DNA from: Leptospira noumeaensis
GTDB lineage: Bacteria > Spirochaetota > Leptospiria > Leptospirales > Leptospiraceae
Assembly (NCBI RefSeq): GCF_004770765.1
Contig: NZ_RQFK01000011.1
Span: 62,001-126,000, forward strand
DNA: 64,000 bases
Reading direction: 5' to 3'
Below, piece by piece: positions 18,550 to 29,543 of this stretch. A model generated the notes under the pieces. It had not been told where the DNA came from. It ran no database searches and worked only from the letters and a program-made list of their open reading frames with translations. The position numbers were made by a program, and so were the translations under genes. Each line of letters opens with the position of its first letter. Position 1 is the stretch's first letter.

Positions 18550-19014
18550 TTAATTCAGTCTTTTGTGATTAGACATAGGTTGCAAGCGTTTCAGCTTGAA
18601 GTAAACGCCTAGAATCAGGAAAACACTGAAAGAAATAAAAAAGAAACGTAATAAAAAGAGCGGTGGTTCTTTCCAATCCGCACTCAAACCCGCTGTGCGT
18701 AGCGCGGCGGGAAGCACCTTTGGTTTTTCCGGTGTTTGCGAGATTGATTCTTCAAATTTCAATACATGTGCGGTTTCAGAAAGTAGGTAGTACTTCCTTG
18801 CTTCCTGTTCTAAGGCATAAGCATCATTTTTAAGGCGGCGTTCTTTTTCTTCCAACCCTTGGTTTTCGACCACAAGCCTCTCTACTTCCGCATTGAGATT
18901 TTGTAACTCTTTCTCGAGGCGCATACGTTCTGCAATCCCAGACTCGGACAAAAGTCCGAGGTAGAGACCAGCACAAATATATGTTACGAGTAGGGAGGCT
19001 TTGGTTGGTGTCAT
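18550..19014 (-). CDS. FtsB/DivIC-like septum formation protein
   Basis: 154 residues: an N-terminal membrane helix ([17 protein letters not shown]), a coiled coil ([36 protein letters not shown]) and the short [16 protein letters not shown] segment typical of FtsB/DivIC (cf. AREELGLVKPGE). Unusually, a second hydrophobic helix lies near the C terminus ([21 protein letters not shown]). Position directly after eno matches the eno-ftsB order seen in many bacteria. Likely part of the division complex with FtsL/FtsQ. Confidence 0.78.
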   Translation of the reverse strand: MTPTKASLLVTYICAGLYLGLLSESGIAERMRLEKELQNLNAEVERLVVENQGLEEKERRLKNDAYALEQEARKYYLLSETAHVLKFEESISQTPEKPKVLPAALRTAGLSADWKEPPLFLLRFFFISFSVFLILGVYFKLKRLQPMSNHKRLN

Positions 19015-19015
19015 A

Positions 19016-20332
<1,317 letters not shown>

Positions 20333-20439
20333 CTAAGGGATAATTTCCTCCCAGTGTTAGGAATTTTAAGCCTCTGACAATAAACTTTTTCGACAAAGAG
20401 CCTAGTTCCAGGAAAATGACTTAAAAAGAAGAGGGAACC

Positions 20440-22245
20440 GTGAACGAACGCCAAAAATTCACCCGCAATTTTTCCATCATCGCCCATGTCGACCATGGAA
20501 AATCCACTCTGGCGGATCGTTTGCTTGAGATTGGCCTTGTCACAGACCAAAGGACAAAAAAAGACCAAATCCTCGATTCCATGGACATCGAAAGAGAACG
20601 TGGGATCACCATCAAGGCGAACAATGCGTCCTTCGATTACCATGCCAAAGATGGAAATATTTATCATTTAAATTTAATTGATACCCCGGGCCACGTGGAC
20701 TTTACGTACGAAGTGTCTCGTTCCCTTGCTGCCTGCGAAGGGGTTCTTCTCATTGTGGATGCAAGCCAAGGGGTGGAAGCCCAAACTTTGGCCAATTTGT
20801 ATTTGGCAATGGATCTTGATCTTCGCATAATTCCCGTTATTAACAAAATCGATCTTCCTTCTGCTGATATTGACAAATGTAAATTGATGATTGAAGAATC
20901 ATTAGGATTAAATCCTGATGAAGCCATTCCGATTTCAGCCAAAACCGGGCTCAATGTACAAGATGTTTTAGAGGCTATTTGTTATTTGCTTCCACCACCG
21001 GTTGGGGATGTGGATGCTCCTCTCAAAGCACTGATTTACGATTCCTTCTTTGATACGTATATGGGTGTGGTTGCCAAAGTGCGTTTGTATGACGGTAAAC
21101 TTCGCAAAGGCGAAATGATCCATATGATGAACATTGGGCGCCAATTTACGGTGACCGAAGTCGGGATCAATCGTCTCTCCATGGTATCTTGTGAAGAACT
21201 CCAAGCGGGTGACGTAGGTTATGTGGTCGCTGGGATGAAAAAGATGGGAGATGCCAAAACAGGGGACACCATCACCCATGCCAATAGACAAACTGCAGAA
21301 GATGTAAAAGGATTTAAAGATGCAAAACCAATGGTATTTGCTGGACTTTTCCCGATTAACGGGGAAGACTTTGATGCCCTTGTGGATGCCATCGAAAAAC
21401 TAAAGTTAAACGATTCTGCCCTTACCTTTGAAAGAGAAAATTCTGCTGCCTTAGGATTTGGATTTCGAGTAGGGTATCTCGGACTTCTTCATATGGAGAT
21501 TGTCCAAGAACGTTTGGAAAGAGAATTTAATTTAGCCCTGATCACAACGGCTCCGTCCGTTAAATTTCGAATCACAACAACGAAAGACGATGTGATCGAA
21601 GTGGATAACCCTAGCAAATGGCCAGATCCCATACTAATTGGGAAATCAGAAGAACCTTTTGTCAAAGCAACCATCATTGCTCCTGAATCGTACGTCGGAA
21701 ATATCATGTCCCTTGTGATTGAAAAACGAGGGATCCATATGGATACGGTTTATCTCTCCAAAGACAAACTCCAACTCACATACGAACTTCCGTTAGCTGA
21801 GCTAATTTTCGAGTTTTATGACAAACTCAAATCCTATACCAAAGGGTATGCTTCCTTGGATTACGAAGAAGTGGGTTATAGAGATTCCAAACTGGTTCGA
21901 ATGGACATCCTTGTGAATGGGGAACCGGTGGATGCACTCTCCTCAATTGTTCACAAATCCAAAGCGGAAGAGCGGGGACGGGTCATCATTGAAAAATTAA
22001 AAGACCTGATCCCTCGCCATCAATTTATGATTCCACTCCAAGCAGCCATCGGTTCCAAGGTGGTGGCTCGGGAAAGTATTTCTGCCCTTCGTAAAAACGT
22101 AACAGCAAAATGTTACGGTGGAGACATTTCACGTAAGAAAAAACTCCTAGAGAAACAAAAAGAAGGAAAAAAACGGATGAAACAAATTGGAAATGTTGAA
22201 ATTCCGCAGGAAGCCTTCCTATCCATTTTGAAAACTGGGGACTAG
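20440..22245 (+). CDS. lepA: Elongation factor 4 (LepA back-translocase)
   Basis: 601-residue translational GTPase. G1 [10 protein letters not shown]2 in RERGIT, G3 DTPGHVDF, G4 NKIDLP and the LepA C-terminal domain ([26 protein letters not shown]) are all visible. It acts on stalled or mistranslocated ribosomes under stress. GTG start at 20440, preceded by AGAGGGA. Followed by a strong hairpin at 22255-22280. Confidence 0.97.
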   Translation: MNERQKFTRNFSIIAHVDHGKSTLADRLLEIGLVTDQRTKKDQILDSMDIERERGITIKANNASFDYHAKDGNIYHLNLIDTPGHVDFTYEVSRSLAACEGVLLIVDASQGVEAQTLANLYLAMDLDLRIIPVINKIDLPSADIDKCKLMIEESLGLNPDEAIPISAKTGLNVQDVLEAICYLLPPPVGDVDAPLKALIYDSFFDTYMGVVAKVRLYDGKLRKGEMIHMMNIGRQFTVTEVGINRLSMVSCEELQAGDVGYVVAGMKKMGDAKTGDTITHANRQTAEDVKGFKDAKPMVFAGLFPINGEDFDALVDAIEKLKLNDSALTFERENSAALGFGFRVGYLGLLHMEIVQERLEREFNLALITTAPSVKFRITTTKDDVIEVDNPSKWPDPILIGKSEEPFVKATIIAPESYVGNIMSLVIEKRGIHMDTVYLSKDKLQLTYELPLAELIFEFYDKLKSYTKGYASLDYEEVGYRDSKLVRMDILVNGEPVDALSSIVHKSKAEERGRVIIEKLKDLIPRHQFMIPLQAAIGSKVVARESISALRKNVTAKCYGGDISRKKKLLEKQKEGKKRMKQIGNVEIPQEAFLSILKTGD

Positions 22246-22254
22246 ATTCTAAAA

Positions 22255-22280
22255 TTGTGCCAAGCATTCCCTTGGCACAA
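22255..22280 (+). terminator. Perfect 10-bp hairpin after lepA
   Basis: TTGTGCCAAG, loop CATTCC, CTTGGCACAA, starting nine bases after the lepA stop. No U tract follows on the plus strand, so it may be a weak terminator, an RNA 3'-end stabiliser or a protein site rather than a classical terminator. Confidence 0.45.
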
Positions 22281-22340
22281 AATAGGTTCGTGTCAACCCG
22301 CACCAAGTCCATATATCCAAGCAAACAAGGTTAATACAAA

Positions 22341-23450
22341 ATGAATCTTGTTCCTTCTGATATTTCCGATCGTTCCCATTTTTTTCCTGAACTCCCGATC
22401 CGAATTTCAGAAATCCCATTTCTCGCATTTGATTTTATACAAAAAGAAAGTAAGTTAACCACAGACCCGCACACTACGCCCTCCCTTACGGCACTCCATT
22501 TCATTCGGGATGATTTACTTCCCCTTGGTTTTGGAACCAAGTGGAGAAAGGCTTTTGGTATTTTCCAGTATTTGCAAAAAAATCAGATTCGCAAAGTACT
22601 CCTTTGGGGTGCCATCCACGGAAATTATTTGGCAAGTTTTACTTATATTCTTCGTCGCAGCGGAATCATCGTAGATTCGATTGCCTATACCAGGGATTCC
22701 CATCTTCGGTCGTATAATGAAAGATTGGTTCGAGGTCATTCTCATACTTTAAGCTGTTATGCGAATCGAAAGGAAGCTCATGCGGTTTGGCTAGAAAAGA
22801 AACAAAATTACCCAGGTCTATCTTTACCGGAATTTGGAATCCACGTTGGACAAAATCTGGGGCTCCGTTCTTTCTGGCAGAAACTGGAGAAAAAAATCTT
22901 TCAGTCTCTAAATACCTCTCTAGATCAGAAGGATCCAAATTCACCTACCAATCAAAAAAACAAAGCCATCCTACGAATGGAAATCGGATCTGGAGCGACC
23001 TTTCTTTCTGCCTTAGATTATTTTAATGAAACATCCATCCTTGTCCAAGGAGTGATGGTAGGAGAAAAAAAAGAAACTTGGATATCCCACAAGGAGAATT
23101 TACAAAAACAATTAGGCCTCAGAACCATTGCCGCAAGAGAAGGACAGATTTTGGAAATCGTGAGAGAAAACAAATCTCAAATAGAATCTGAAAAGAATAA
23201 AATCACAAAGACAGTATCCTTTGGAAAACAAACCCAAGTCCAAAAACAGTGGATTTACGATTTCTATCGAAATACAGATATTCTCCTAGAACCCATATAT
23301 AGTGGAATGACGATGAAACCCTTACTACGGGAAATATACGAAATGCAATTATCTCCGTCTTCTGTAATGCAAACATCTCCAATTTTTTATCTCCACCAAG
23401 GGGGCCAAATCCAACATCTAGACTTGATTTTGGAAAAAGAATCGAAATGA
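22341..23450 (+). CDS. Fold-type II PLP enzyme, ACC deaminase / D-cysteine desulfhydrase-like
   Basis: 369 residues. RDDLLPLGFGTKWRKA near 51-67 matches the R-x-D ... GNKxRKL segment of the family, with the Lys of TKWRK as the likely Schiff-base residue. WGAIHGNYLAS corresponds to the substrate loop (usually GG-x-QSNH), here altered. EIGSGATFLSALDYF near 212-226 fits the phosphate-binding Gly-rich loop. The sequence is diverged, so the reaction (deamination or desulfhydration of a small amino acid) is unsure. Its stop overlaps the glycosyltransferase start (ATGA). Confidence 0.75.
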   Translation: MNLVPSDISDRSHFFPELPIRISEIPFLAFDFIQKESKLTTDPHTTPSLTALHFIRDDLLPLGFGTKWRKAFGIFQYLQKNQIRKVLLWGAIHGNYLASFTYILRRSGIIVDSIAYTRDSHLRSYNERLVRGHSHTLSCYANRKEAHAVWLEKKQNYPGLSLPEFGIHVGQNLGLRSFWQKLEKKIFQSLNTSLDQKDPNSPTNQKNKAILRMEIGSGATFLSALDYFNETSILVQGVMVGEKKETWISHKENLQKQLGLRTIAAREGQILEIVRENKSQIESEKNKITKTVSFGKQTQVQKQWIYDFYRNTDILLEPIYSGMTMKPLLREIYEMQLSPSSVMQTSPIFYLHQGGQIQHLDLILEKESK

Positions 23451-24400
23451 TCTCCCTTGAAACACCGCTTGTTTCCATCATTATCCCAACCTATAACCGA
23501 AAGGCAATTGTAGACAGGGCAATACAATCCGTAATCAACCAAACCTATCCCCATTGGGAACTGCATATCGTAGATGATGGATCTACAGATGATACATGGA
23601 AGGATCTACTTTCCAAATTACCTCGGTGGAAAGGGAAACTATCTTCCTTTGGTAGAAATCAGAAATCCATCCAAGTCCACCAAACAGAACATAGAGGAGT
23701 GAGTGAGGCAAGAAACTTTGGAATTCAAAAAACAAATGCAGAGTGGATTGCCTTTTTAGATTCGGATGACGAATGGTATCCAGAGAAACTTTCCAAACAA
23801 ATAGAATTTCATAAATCAAATCCTGAATTTTTCTTTTCTCAAACGAGAGAGGTCTGGAACAAAAAAGGGAATTTAATGGAACCAAAAGGAAAATACAGGA
23901 AACGTTCTGGATGGTTTTTAAAAGAATCCTTAGAACTTTGTATGGTGACCTCTTCCAGTTTTTTGGCGCATAAACCAACATTGGAAACTATTGGGGGATT
24001 TCGCACCGAACTACCCATATGCGAAGATTATGATTTATGGAACCGAATCCTTTTAGCTGGATATCCCATAGGGTTACTCGAAGAAAATCTTATGGTTCGT
24101 TACGGAGGTCATGAAGACCAACTCTCAAACCAATATCTTGCTTTAGAGAGATTTCGATTGTATTCTCTTTTATTAACGAAAGAAGAATTGCGTGAAAATG
24201 GGAAATGGGATTTGTTAGAACCACTAACAAAATCTCTTTTTCAAACTGCCATCAAGTCTCGTCTGGATACGATCCTCAAAGGTCGTATCAAACGCGGAAA
24301 AGATTCAGAATGGATCGAGAATTTACTTACCGATTTTTTATCAGAAAAACCAATTCCAAAAAAGGATTTATCCTCTTTGTTAGTTGACTCTCTATTTTAA
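23447..24400 (+). CDS. Family 2 glycosyltransferase
   Basis: 317 residues of GT-A fold: VSIIIPTYNRKAIVDRAIQSV, VDDGSTDDTW (nucleotide-sugar Asp), the metal motif FLDSDDEWYPEKL and a later CEDYDLWNRI base region. There are no membrane helices, so it probably works at the inner face of the cytoplasmic membrane on lipopolysaccharide or another surface glycan. Translationally coupled to the PLP enzyme by an ATGA overlap. Acceptor and donor cannot be read. Confidence 0.9.
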   Translation: MISLETPLVSIIIPTYNRKAIVDRAIQSVINQTYPHWELHIVDDGSTDDTWKDLLSKLPRWKGKLSSFGRNQKSIQVHQTEHRGVSEARNFGIQKTNAEWIAFLDSDDEWYPEKLSKQIEFHKSNPEFFFSQTREVWNKKGNLMEPKGKYRKRSGWFLKESLELCMVTSSSFLAHKPTLETIGGFRTELPICEDYDLWNRILLAGYPIGLLEENLMVRYGGHEDQLSNQYLALERFRLYSLLLTKEELRENGKWDLLEPLTKSLFQTAIKSRLDTILKGRIKRGKDSEWIENLLTDFLSEKPIPKKDLSSLLVDSLF

Positions 24401-24420
24401 TCTAAAAAAACTTGGGATCT

Positions 24421-25251
24421 ATGTTCCGATTCCGATCTTTGATTTTCCTTCTACTAACAGTTTATAGTTTTTCACTCGTCCATTCAGAAGGTACGTCACC
24501 TAATGAAATTCGCTTTCGGATCGCAAAAAATAACGTTCCCTTTAAAACAGAAACCAATCCATATTATCTCAGCCATATCCTAGAATCGAGAATCTTCCAA
24601 GTTTTGAAATTAGATTTTTCACCTGAGGAAATTGTGACCTTAGTCAATTTTATTTTGACCCATGCTTCCAAGGAGAATCCAAACCAAATTGTCATTCCTG
24701 GATACGAAAAGAATTTAGAACTTGTCATTGGGTTTCGTTATATTGAAAAAGCAGGGGACACTTTATTTCTTGTTGTTACCAATTACAATATAGAAACAGA
24801 AAGTATCGATACAAGTGATCTTCAAAAACAACTTGCGACCATCTGTCAGGTTAAATCGAATCGGTTTGTATATTTTGAAGATCTGAATTCTGAGAAAAAA
24901 ATTGCAGAATACAAAGAATCGGGAAATCTTTTAAGTCTTGCCAATCATTATCTTATGGATGAAGATCCTGATAATGATAGTTTGGTGAATCCAATCTTGG
25001 AATCCATCCTAGCCGATCAAAATAGAAACGAATTAGAGAAATTTTTTGCTTTTTTAACAAAAGGGCAACTAGCCCTCATCCAAAAAAATCTAAATTTAGC
25101 AGAAGAAATCAAATCCAAATCTCTTTTAAGGATTCAGAAAATCAAAGCAGAAGATAAAGAAAAAGCAGAATTCATCTTAAAACTCTATTCAAAAGAATTG
25201 GAATGGATGAAAATTTTCGAAAATAAAGGAACTGACCCTTTGAAAACATAA
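24421..25251 (+). CDS. Exported protein of unknown function
   Basis: 276 residues from the ATG at 24421 (a TTG nine bases earlier is possible). A clear signal peptide (MFRFRSLIFLLLTVYSFSLVHS) is followed by a mixed domain (about 30-150) and a helical, lysine-rich C terminus. No motif recognised. It starts 20 bases after the glycosyltransferase stop and ends at a strong terminator, closing the lepA-side gene group. Confidence 0.72.
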   Translation: MFRFRSLIFLLLTVYSFSLVHSEGTSPNEIRFRIAKNNVPFKTETNPYYLSHILESRIFQVLKLDFSPEEIVTLVNFILTHASKENPNQIVIPGYEKNLELVIGFRYIEKAGDTLFLVVTNYNIETESIDTSDLQKQLATICQVKSNRFVYFEDLNSEKKIAEYKESGNLLSLANHYLMDEDPDNDSLVNPILESILADQNRNELEKFFAFLTKGQLALIQKNLNLAEEIKSKSLLRIQKIKAEDKEKAEFILKLYSKELEWMKIFENKGTDPLKT

Positions 25252-25278
25252 AAACCCGACTGTTTCCAATCGGGTTTT
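25251..25278. terminator. Bidirectional terminator between the plus-strand group and sdhB
   Basis: AAAACCCGA, loop CTGTTTCCAA, TCGGGTTTT: A run on one side and T run on the other, so it can stop transcripts from both the exported-protein gene and the sdh operon. Confidence 0.85.
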
Positions 25279-25286
25279 CTCGTCGT

Positions 25287-25320
25287 TTGCCGCAAAACAG
25301 GAATCTTGCGGCAATTCTTT
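25287..25320 (+). terminator. Second hairpin behind the first terminator
   Basis: TTGCCGCAA, loop of ten, TTGCGGCAA, then TTCTTT on the plus strand. It backs up the terminator at 25251-25278 for plus-strand transcription. Confidence 0.65.
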
Positions 25321-25351
25321 TCACAGAGGTTTCTACCTAAAGTTTATTTAC

Positions 25352-26092
25352 TTAGCTAGAGATATACTCTCTATTTAATCTTGTGATGAAGTTTACCGAA
25401 ATTTCTTTCGGGCAAGCTGCTTCACATTCGTATTGGTTTGTACAATTTCCAAATCCTTCTTTGTCCATTGCACTTACCATTTTACGAACACGTTCTTTCT
25501 TTTCGACCACACCTTGTGGAAGGAGGGCTAAGTGAGAAACTTTTGCAGAAACAAAAAGCATTGCCGATGCATTTTTACATGCAGCCACACAAGCCCCGCA
25601 TCCAATACAAGTTGCTGCATCCATCGCTAGGTCAGCATCTACCTTTGGAATCGGGAGTGCATTTCCATCGGGAGCTCCCCCTGTATTGACGGATACATAC
25701 CCACCAGCTTGGATGATACGATCAAAAGCAGAACGATCCACAATTAAATCTTTTGTCACAGGGAAAGCTTTGGCTCTCCAAGGTTCAATGTAAACTGTGT
25801 CTCCATCTTTGAACTTACGCATATGCAATTGGCAAGTGGTAGTTCCTTTTTCTGGACCATGAGGAACCCCGTTGATCACCATAGAACAAGACCCACAAAT
25901 TCCCTCGCGACAGTCATGGTCAAAGGCAATTGGATCATCACCTTTTTTGATTAAGCCATCGTTAACAACATCCAACATCTCAAGGAAAGACATATGTTCG
26001 CTGATATTGTTTGCTTCATAACTCACCATGCGACCTTTATCGTTTTTATCTTTTTGTCGCCAAACTTTAAGGTGTAACTTCATAGTATCCAT
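25352..26092 (-). CDS. sdhB: Succinate dehydrogenase / fumarate reductase iron-sulfur subunit
   Basis: 246 residues. The plant-type ferredoxin cluster is held by CREGICGSC with a later Cys (TTCQLH), and the C-terminal clusters by [13 protein letters not shown] and [12 protein letters not shown]. It passes electrons from the flavoprotein to quinone through the membrane subunit. Last gene of sdhCAB; its start overlaps the sdhA stop by one base. Confidence 0.95.
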   Translation of the reverse strand: MDTMKLHLKVWRQKDKNDKGRMVSYEANNISEHMSFLEMLDVVNDGLIKKGDDPIAFDHDCREGICGSCSMVINGVPHGPEKGTTTCQLHMRKFKDGDTVYIEPWRAKAFPVTKDLIVDRSAFDRIIQAGGYVSVNTGGAPDGNALPIPKVDADLAMDAATCIGCGACVAACKNASAMLFVSAKVSHLALLPQGVVEKKERVRKMVSAMDKEGFGNCTNQYECEAACPKEISVNFITRLNREYISS

Positions 26093-28017
26093 TATTTGTA
26101 GCTCCTTACGGCTAGGTGGATGTTTTCATACTCGAGTTTTTCGCGGTGTTCTTCTGGAGCTTTTCCTTCACCCTTATATTCCCAAGCAGTTACGTGACAG
26201 AATTTTTCATCATTACGTTTTGCTTCGCCATCTTCTGTTTGGTGTTCCTCGCGGAAGTGACCGCCGCAAGATTCTTCGCGTTTGAGTGCATCTAAACACA
26301 TTAACTCGCCAAACTCTAAGAAGTCGGCTACGCGACCGGCTTTTTCCAACTCTTGATTGAGTTCCGAACCAGAACCAGAGACTTTTACGTTTTTCCAGAA
26401 TTCCTCACGGAGTTCAGGGATTCTTTGGAGTGCGTCTTTTAGGCCTTTTTCATTACGAGCCATACCACACTGATCCCACATGATTTTACCAAGAGCTCTA
26501 TGGAAATCGTCTGGAGTTTTTTTACCGTTGATTGCTAATAATTTATTAGTCATCTCACGAACGCGGGCTTCTGCTTCTTTGAATTCCGGTCTGTCTGTAG
26601 AGATATTTTTATGACCTTCTTTGGCAAAATAATCACCAATGGTATAAGGTATCACAAAGTATCCATCAGCGAGACCTTGCATAAGAGCGGATGCTCCAAG
26701 TCTGTTGGCACCGTGGTCAGAGAAGTTTGCTTCTCCTAGAACGTGAAGGCCAGGAATGTTAGACATTAAATTGTAATCCACCCAAAGCCCACCCATAGTG
26801 TAGTGAACCGCAGGGTAAATCCGCATTGGCACTTTGTATGGGTTTTCTCCCGTAATGCGTTCATACATTTGGAAGAGGTTGTCATAACGGTCAGCCACCA
26901 CAGGTTCACCCAATCGTTTGATGGAATCAGAAAAATCTAGGTAAACACCAAGTCGTTTGTCACCGACTTTTGGACCCACACCAAGACCATTGTCACAAGC
27001 TTCCTTTGCAGAACGGGAAGAGATGTCGCGAGGAGCTAAGTTTCCGTAAGAAGGGTATTTTCTTTCGAGGTAATAATCTCTTTCGTCTTCTGGAATTTCA
27101 TGAGGAGCACGAAGGTCATCTTTTTTCTTAGGTACCCAAACCCGTCCGTCGTTACGGAGAGATTCAGACATAAGAGTAAGTTTGGATTGGTAATCACCAG
27201 CTTGAGGGATACAAGTAGGGTGGATTTGCGTATAACAAGGGTTTGCAAAACCAGCACCTTTTTTGTAAGCTCGGTAAGTAGCAGTTACGTTTGATCCTTT
27301 TGCATTGGTAGAAAGGTAAAATACGTTTCCGTATCCACCAGATGCTAAAATGACCGCGTCACCGGAATGAGAAGAAATCTCTCCAGTCACTAGATCACGA
27401 ACCACGATTCCTTTGGCATGTCCATCTACTAGAACCAGTTCTAACATCTCTGTTCTTGGATACATTTTGACTGCACCACGAGAGATTTGTTTTTCTAGAG
27501 CCGAGTAGGCACCAAGTAACAACTGTTGCCCGGTTTGTCCTTTTGCGTAAAAAGTACGGGATACTTGCGCTCCACCAAAAGAACGGTTGGATAGGGTTCC
27601 ACCATACTCACGAGCAAAAGGAACTCCTTGTGCCACACACTGGTCAATGATGTTTGTGGATTCATGAGCCAAACGGTATACGTTAGCTTCTCTCGCACGA
27701 AAATCCCCACCTTTTACAGTATCGTAAAACAAACGATAAACGGAGTCACCGTCGTTTTGGTAGTTTTTTGCCGCATTGATACCACCTTGGGCAGCAATGG
27801 AGTGCGCTCGTCTTGGACTGTCTTGGAAACAAAAAACAGATACTTGGTATCCAAGTTCTGAGAGTGTGGCAGCAGCAGAAGCTCCAGCAAGTCCTGTTCC
27901 CACTATGATGACTTTGTATTTACGTTTGTTAGCCGGGTTTACAAGTTTGATGTCTTGTTTGTGTTTGTCCCATTTTTGTTCCAATGGGCCCGATGGAATT
28001 TTTGCGTCTAATTTCAT
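26092..28017 (-). CDS. sdhA: Succinate dehydrogenase / fumarate reductase flavoprotein subunit
   Basis: 641 residues. Dinucleotide fold [21 protein letters not shown] at about 35-55, the covalent-FAD segment [14 protein letters not shown], the active-site block HPTCIPQAG, and [12 protein letters not shown]. Length and the single-b-subunit neighbour fit type B enzymes as in Bacteroidetes and epsilonproteobacteria. It oxidises succinate in the citric acid cycle in this aerobic setting. Confidence 0.96.
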   Translation of the reverse strand: MKLDAKIPSGPLEQKWDKHKQDIKLVNPANKRKYKVIIVGTGLAGASAAATLSELGYQVSVFCFQDSPRRAHSIAAQGGINAAKNYQNDGDSVYRLFYDTVKGGDFRAREANVYRLAHESTNIIDQCVAQGVPFAREYGGTLSNRSFGGAQVSRTFYAKGQTGQQLLLGAYSALEKQISRGAVKMYPRTEMLELVLVDGHAKGIVVRDLVTGEISSHSGDAVILASGGYGNVFYLSTNAKGSNVTATYRAYKKGAGFANPCYTQIHPTCIPQAGDYQSKLTLMSESLRNDGRVWVPKKKDDLRAPHEIPEDERDYYLERKYPSYGNLAPRDISSRSAKEACDNGLGVGPKVGDKRLGVYLDFSDSIKRLGEPVVADRYDNLFQMYERITGENPYKVPMRIYPAVHYTMGGLWVDYNLMSNIPGLHVLGEANFSDHGANRLGASALMQGLADGYFVIPYTIGDYFAKEGHKNISTDRPEFKEAEARVREMTNKLLAINGKKTPDDFHRALGKIMWDQCGMARNEKGLKDALQRIPELREEFWKNVKVSGSGSELNQELEKAGRVADFLEFGELMCLDALKREESCGGHFREEHQTEDGEAKRNDEKFCHVTAWEYKGEGKAPEEHREKLEYENIHLAVRSYK

Positions 28018-28035
28018 AACTTCTCCTAAAAACCC

Positions 28036-28725
28036 TTAACGAACATACCCGAGTAAAATCGAGATTGGCATGGAACAATTTCCAAGGAAAACAAGAAGAC
28101 CAAGTCCTGTAGAAATTTTCTGAATGGTAGGGTTGTGTTTTGGTGAAAGGATTCCCAAAGTCTGAAACATTGATCCCAAAGCATGGGAAAAATGAAGAGC
28201 AAGGAAAACCATAAAAACAATGTATGTTCCTGAAATGATCGGATCTTGAAATCCTAATATCACCATCGCATAAACATCATGCACCACATCGCCGTTTTTA
28301 AGAATGTATTCAAAACTGTAATGTTCTGGGTTAGTGATTCCTAAAGTAAAATGTGCAAGGTGGTAAACAAGAAACGTGAGTAAAAGAAGCCCACTATAAG
28401 CCATTGTGCGAGAAGCAACAGATGCTTGGATGGTAGAACCCTTAGCATAAGATACAGGCCTTGCACTAGAGTTCTCAAATTTTAGAAGGATAGCTGTACA
28501 AACATGGCCAAAAAAAGCCACAATCAGTCCAATCCTTGCTACCCACAGTAGGGGTCCTAAATCCTTGAGAAACTTTGCATAGGTGTTTAATTTTTCTGGT
28601 CCTTGGAAAACTTGAAGGTTTCCGACCATATGAACGATCACGAATCCAAACCAGATAAATCCGGTAATGGCCATTATGATCTTCTTTCCAATTGAGGATC
28701 GAAAGAAGTCTAGACTCAACGTCAT
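28036..28725 (-). CDS. sdhC: Succinate dehydrogenase cytochrome b subunit (type B)
   Basis: 229 residues with five predicted helices. Histidines for two b-haems sit in GFVIVHMVGNLQVF, FFGHVCTAI, LTFLVYHLAHFTLG and FLALHFSHALGSMFQTLG, the pattern of the single large anchor of type B succinate:quinone reductases. First gene of sdhCAB, preceded by AGGAG and a TATAAT. Confidence 0.92.
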   Translation of the reverse strand: MTLSLDFFRSSIGKKIIMAITGFIWFGFVIVHMVGNLQVFQGPEKLNTYAKFLKDLGPLLWVARIGLIVAFFGHVCTAILLKFENSSARPVSYAKGSTIQASVASRTMAYSGLLLLTFLVYHLAHFTLGITNPEHYSFEYILKNGDVVHDVYAMVILGFQDPIISGTYIVFMVFLALHFSHALGSMFQTLGILSPKHNPTIQKISTGLGLLVFLGNCSMPISILLGYVR

Positions 28726-28742
28726 GGAAGAGCTCCTGATAG

Positions 28743-28748
28743 ATTATA
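28743..28748 (-). promoter_or_regulatory. Candidate -10 box of the sdh operon
   Basis: A perfect TATAAT on the minus strand 18 bases before the sdhC ATG. No convincing -35 hexamer stands at the right distance, and the implied leader is very short, so this is tentative. Confidence 0.35.
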
Positions 28749-28926
28749 GGTGTAAATTTTTCTATTACGTCCAGTTTCAGACAGATTCCAGTTCTCGTAA
28801 ATTCATAAATCTTATCCAAGCCAAACTTAAGAATTTGAGTTTGTTTCTCAATAAAAGTCCATTCGAACCTCATATCTTGGAAAAGGGGTTGAGGGTGAAT
28901 CCGAAGCTAGCAATTCTTGGAAAATC

Positions 28927-29433
28927 TTGCAGCGAAAACAAAAAGGGAATGTTCGATTTCGAGCCCACCTGGTGTGGGCTCCCGTTTTGGTTCTTTTTTG
29001 GTTCCCGCTATTGTTTTGTGCCAAACCAAGTGGTAGTTTTGCTGAAAACCGCAGAACCTATTTAAAAGAAGTGGGACTACCCATCTTAGTTACAATTCAT
29101 CCCAGACACAAAATGAACGCGAAAGAATTACAATTATTTATCAAAACAGAGAACCTAACGAAAGATAGTATTTCGAAATTTCAAATTTTATTTTTTGCCA
29201 GAGACAAAGAGAACCAGATTTTAATTCCAGAAGATAAAAAAACACCCGAGTTAATTTGTTCGATCGAAAAAAACATCCAACCTAACGTGACCATCAAATG
29301 CCATGTTGGTCCTTATGTTTATCCAAATCTTTGGTCATCCATCCAAATCCAATCCATTTCTTTTACGACAGAGAACCAAATTCGCCATGTCATTAGTGAG
29401 GAAGACTTGGACGATGTGACCATTTGGTTATAA
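28927..29433 (+). CDS. Putative lipoprotein of unknown function
   Basis: 168 residues from a TTG start at 28927 (GGAAA eight bases upstream; no ATG is available before the signal segment). The hydrophobic stretch WAPVLVLFWFPLLFC ends at a lipobox Cys, followed by AKPSGSFAENR. The mature part (about 40-168) is beta-rich, with an even spread of charged residues (ELQLFIKTENLTKDSISKFQILFFA), resembling an immunoglobulin-like fold. Divergent from sdhC. Role unknown. Confidence 0.65.
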   Translation: MQRKQKGNVRFRAHLVWAPVLVLFWFPLLFCAKPSGSFAENRRTYLKEVGLPILVTIHPRHKMNAKELQLFIKTENLTKDSISKFQILFFARDKENQILIPEDKKTPELICSIEKNIQPNVTIKCHVGPYVYPNLWSSIQIQSISFTTENQIRHVISEEDLDDVTIWL

Positions 29434-29497
29434 GTTTTAGTCATTTAATTGCAAAAAAAAATCTGTAATTTTAAAATTCCCACTGAACTAAAATCCA

Positions 29498-29513
29498 ATG
29501 GGTTGACACCCAT
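29498..29513 (+). promoter_or_regulatory. Palindrome overlapping a TTGACA box before the SulP fusion gene
   Basis: ATGGGT-TGAC-ACCCAT with the TTGACA hexamer (29503-29508) inside it, about 35 bases before the gene start. A -10 box is not obvious. It could be a promoter whose -35 lies within an operator. Confidence 0.35.
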
Positions 29514-29543
29514 GAAATAGAATTTTAACCTTCCAAGACCATT

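Noticed and set aside
28667..29065. Plus-strand 132-residue frame overlapping the start of sdhC
   Set aside because: Low-complexity, no family, antisense to the sdhC start and out of frame with the lipoprotein gene; a shadow.
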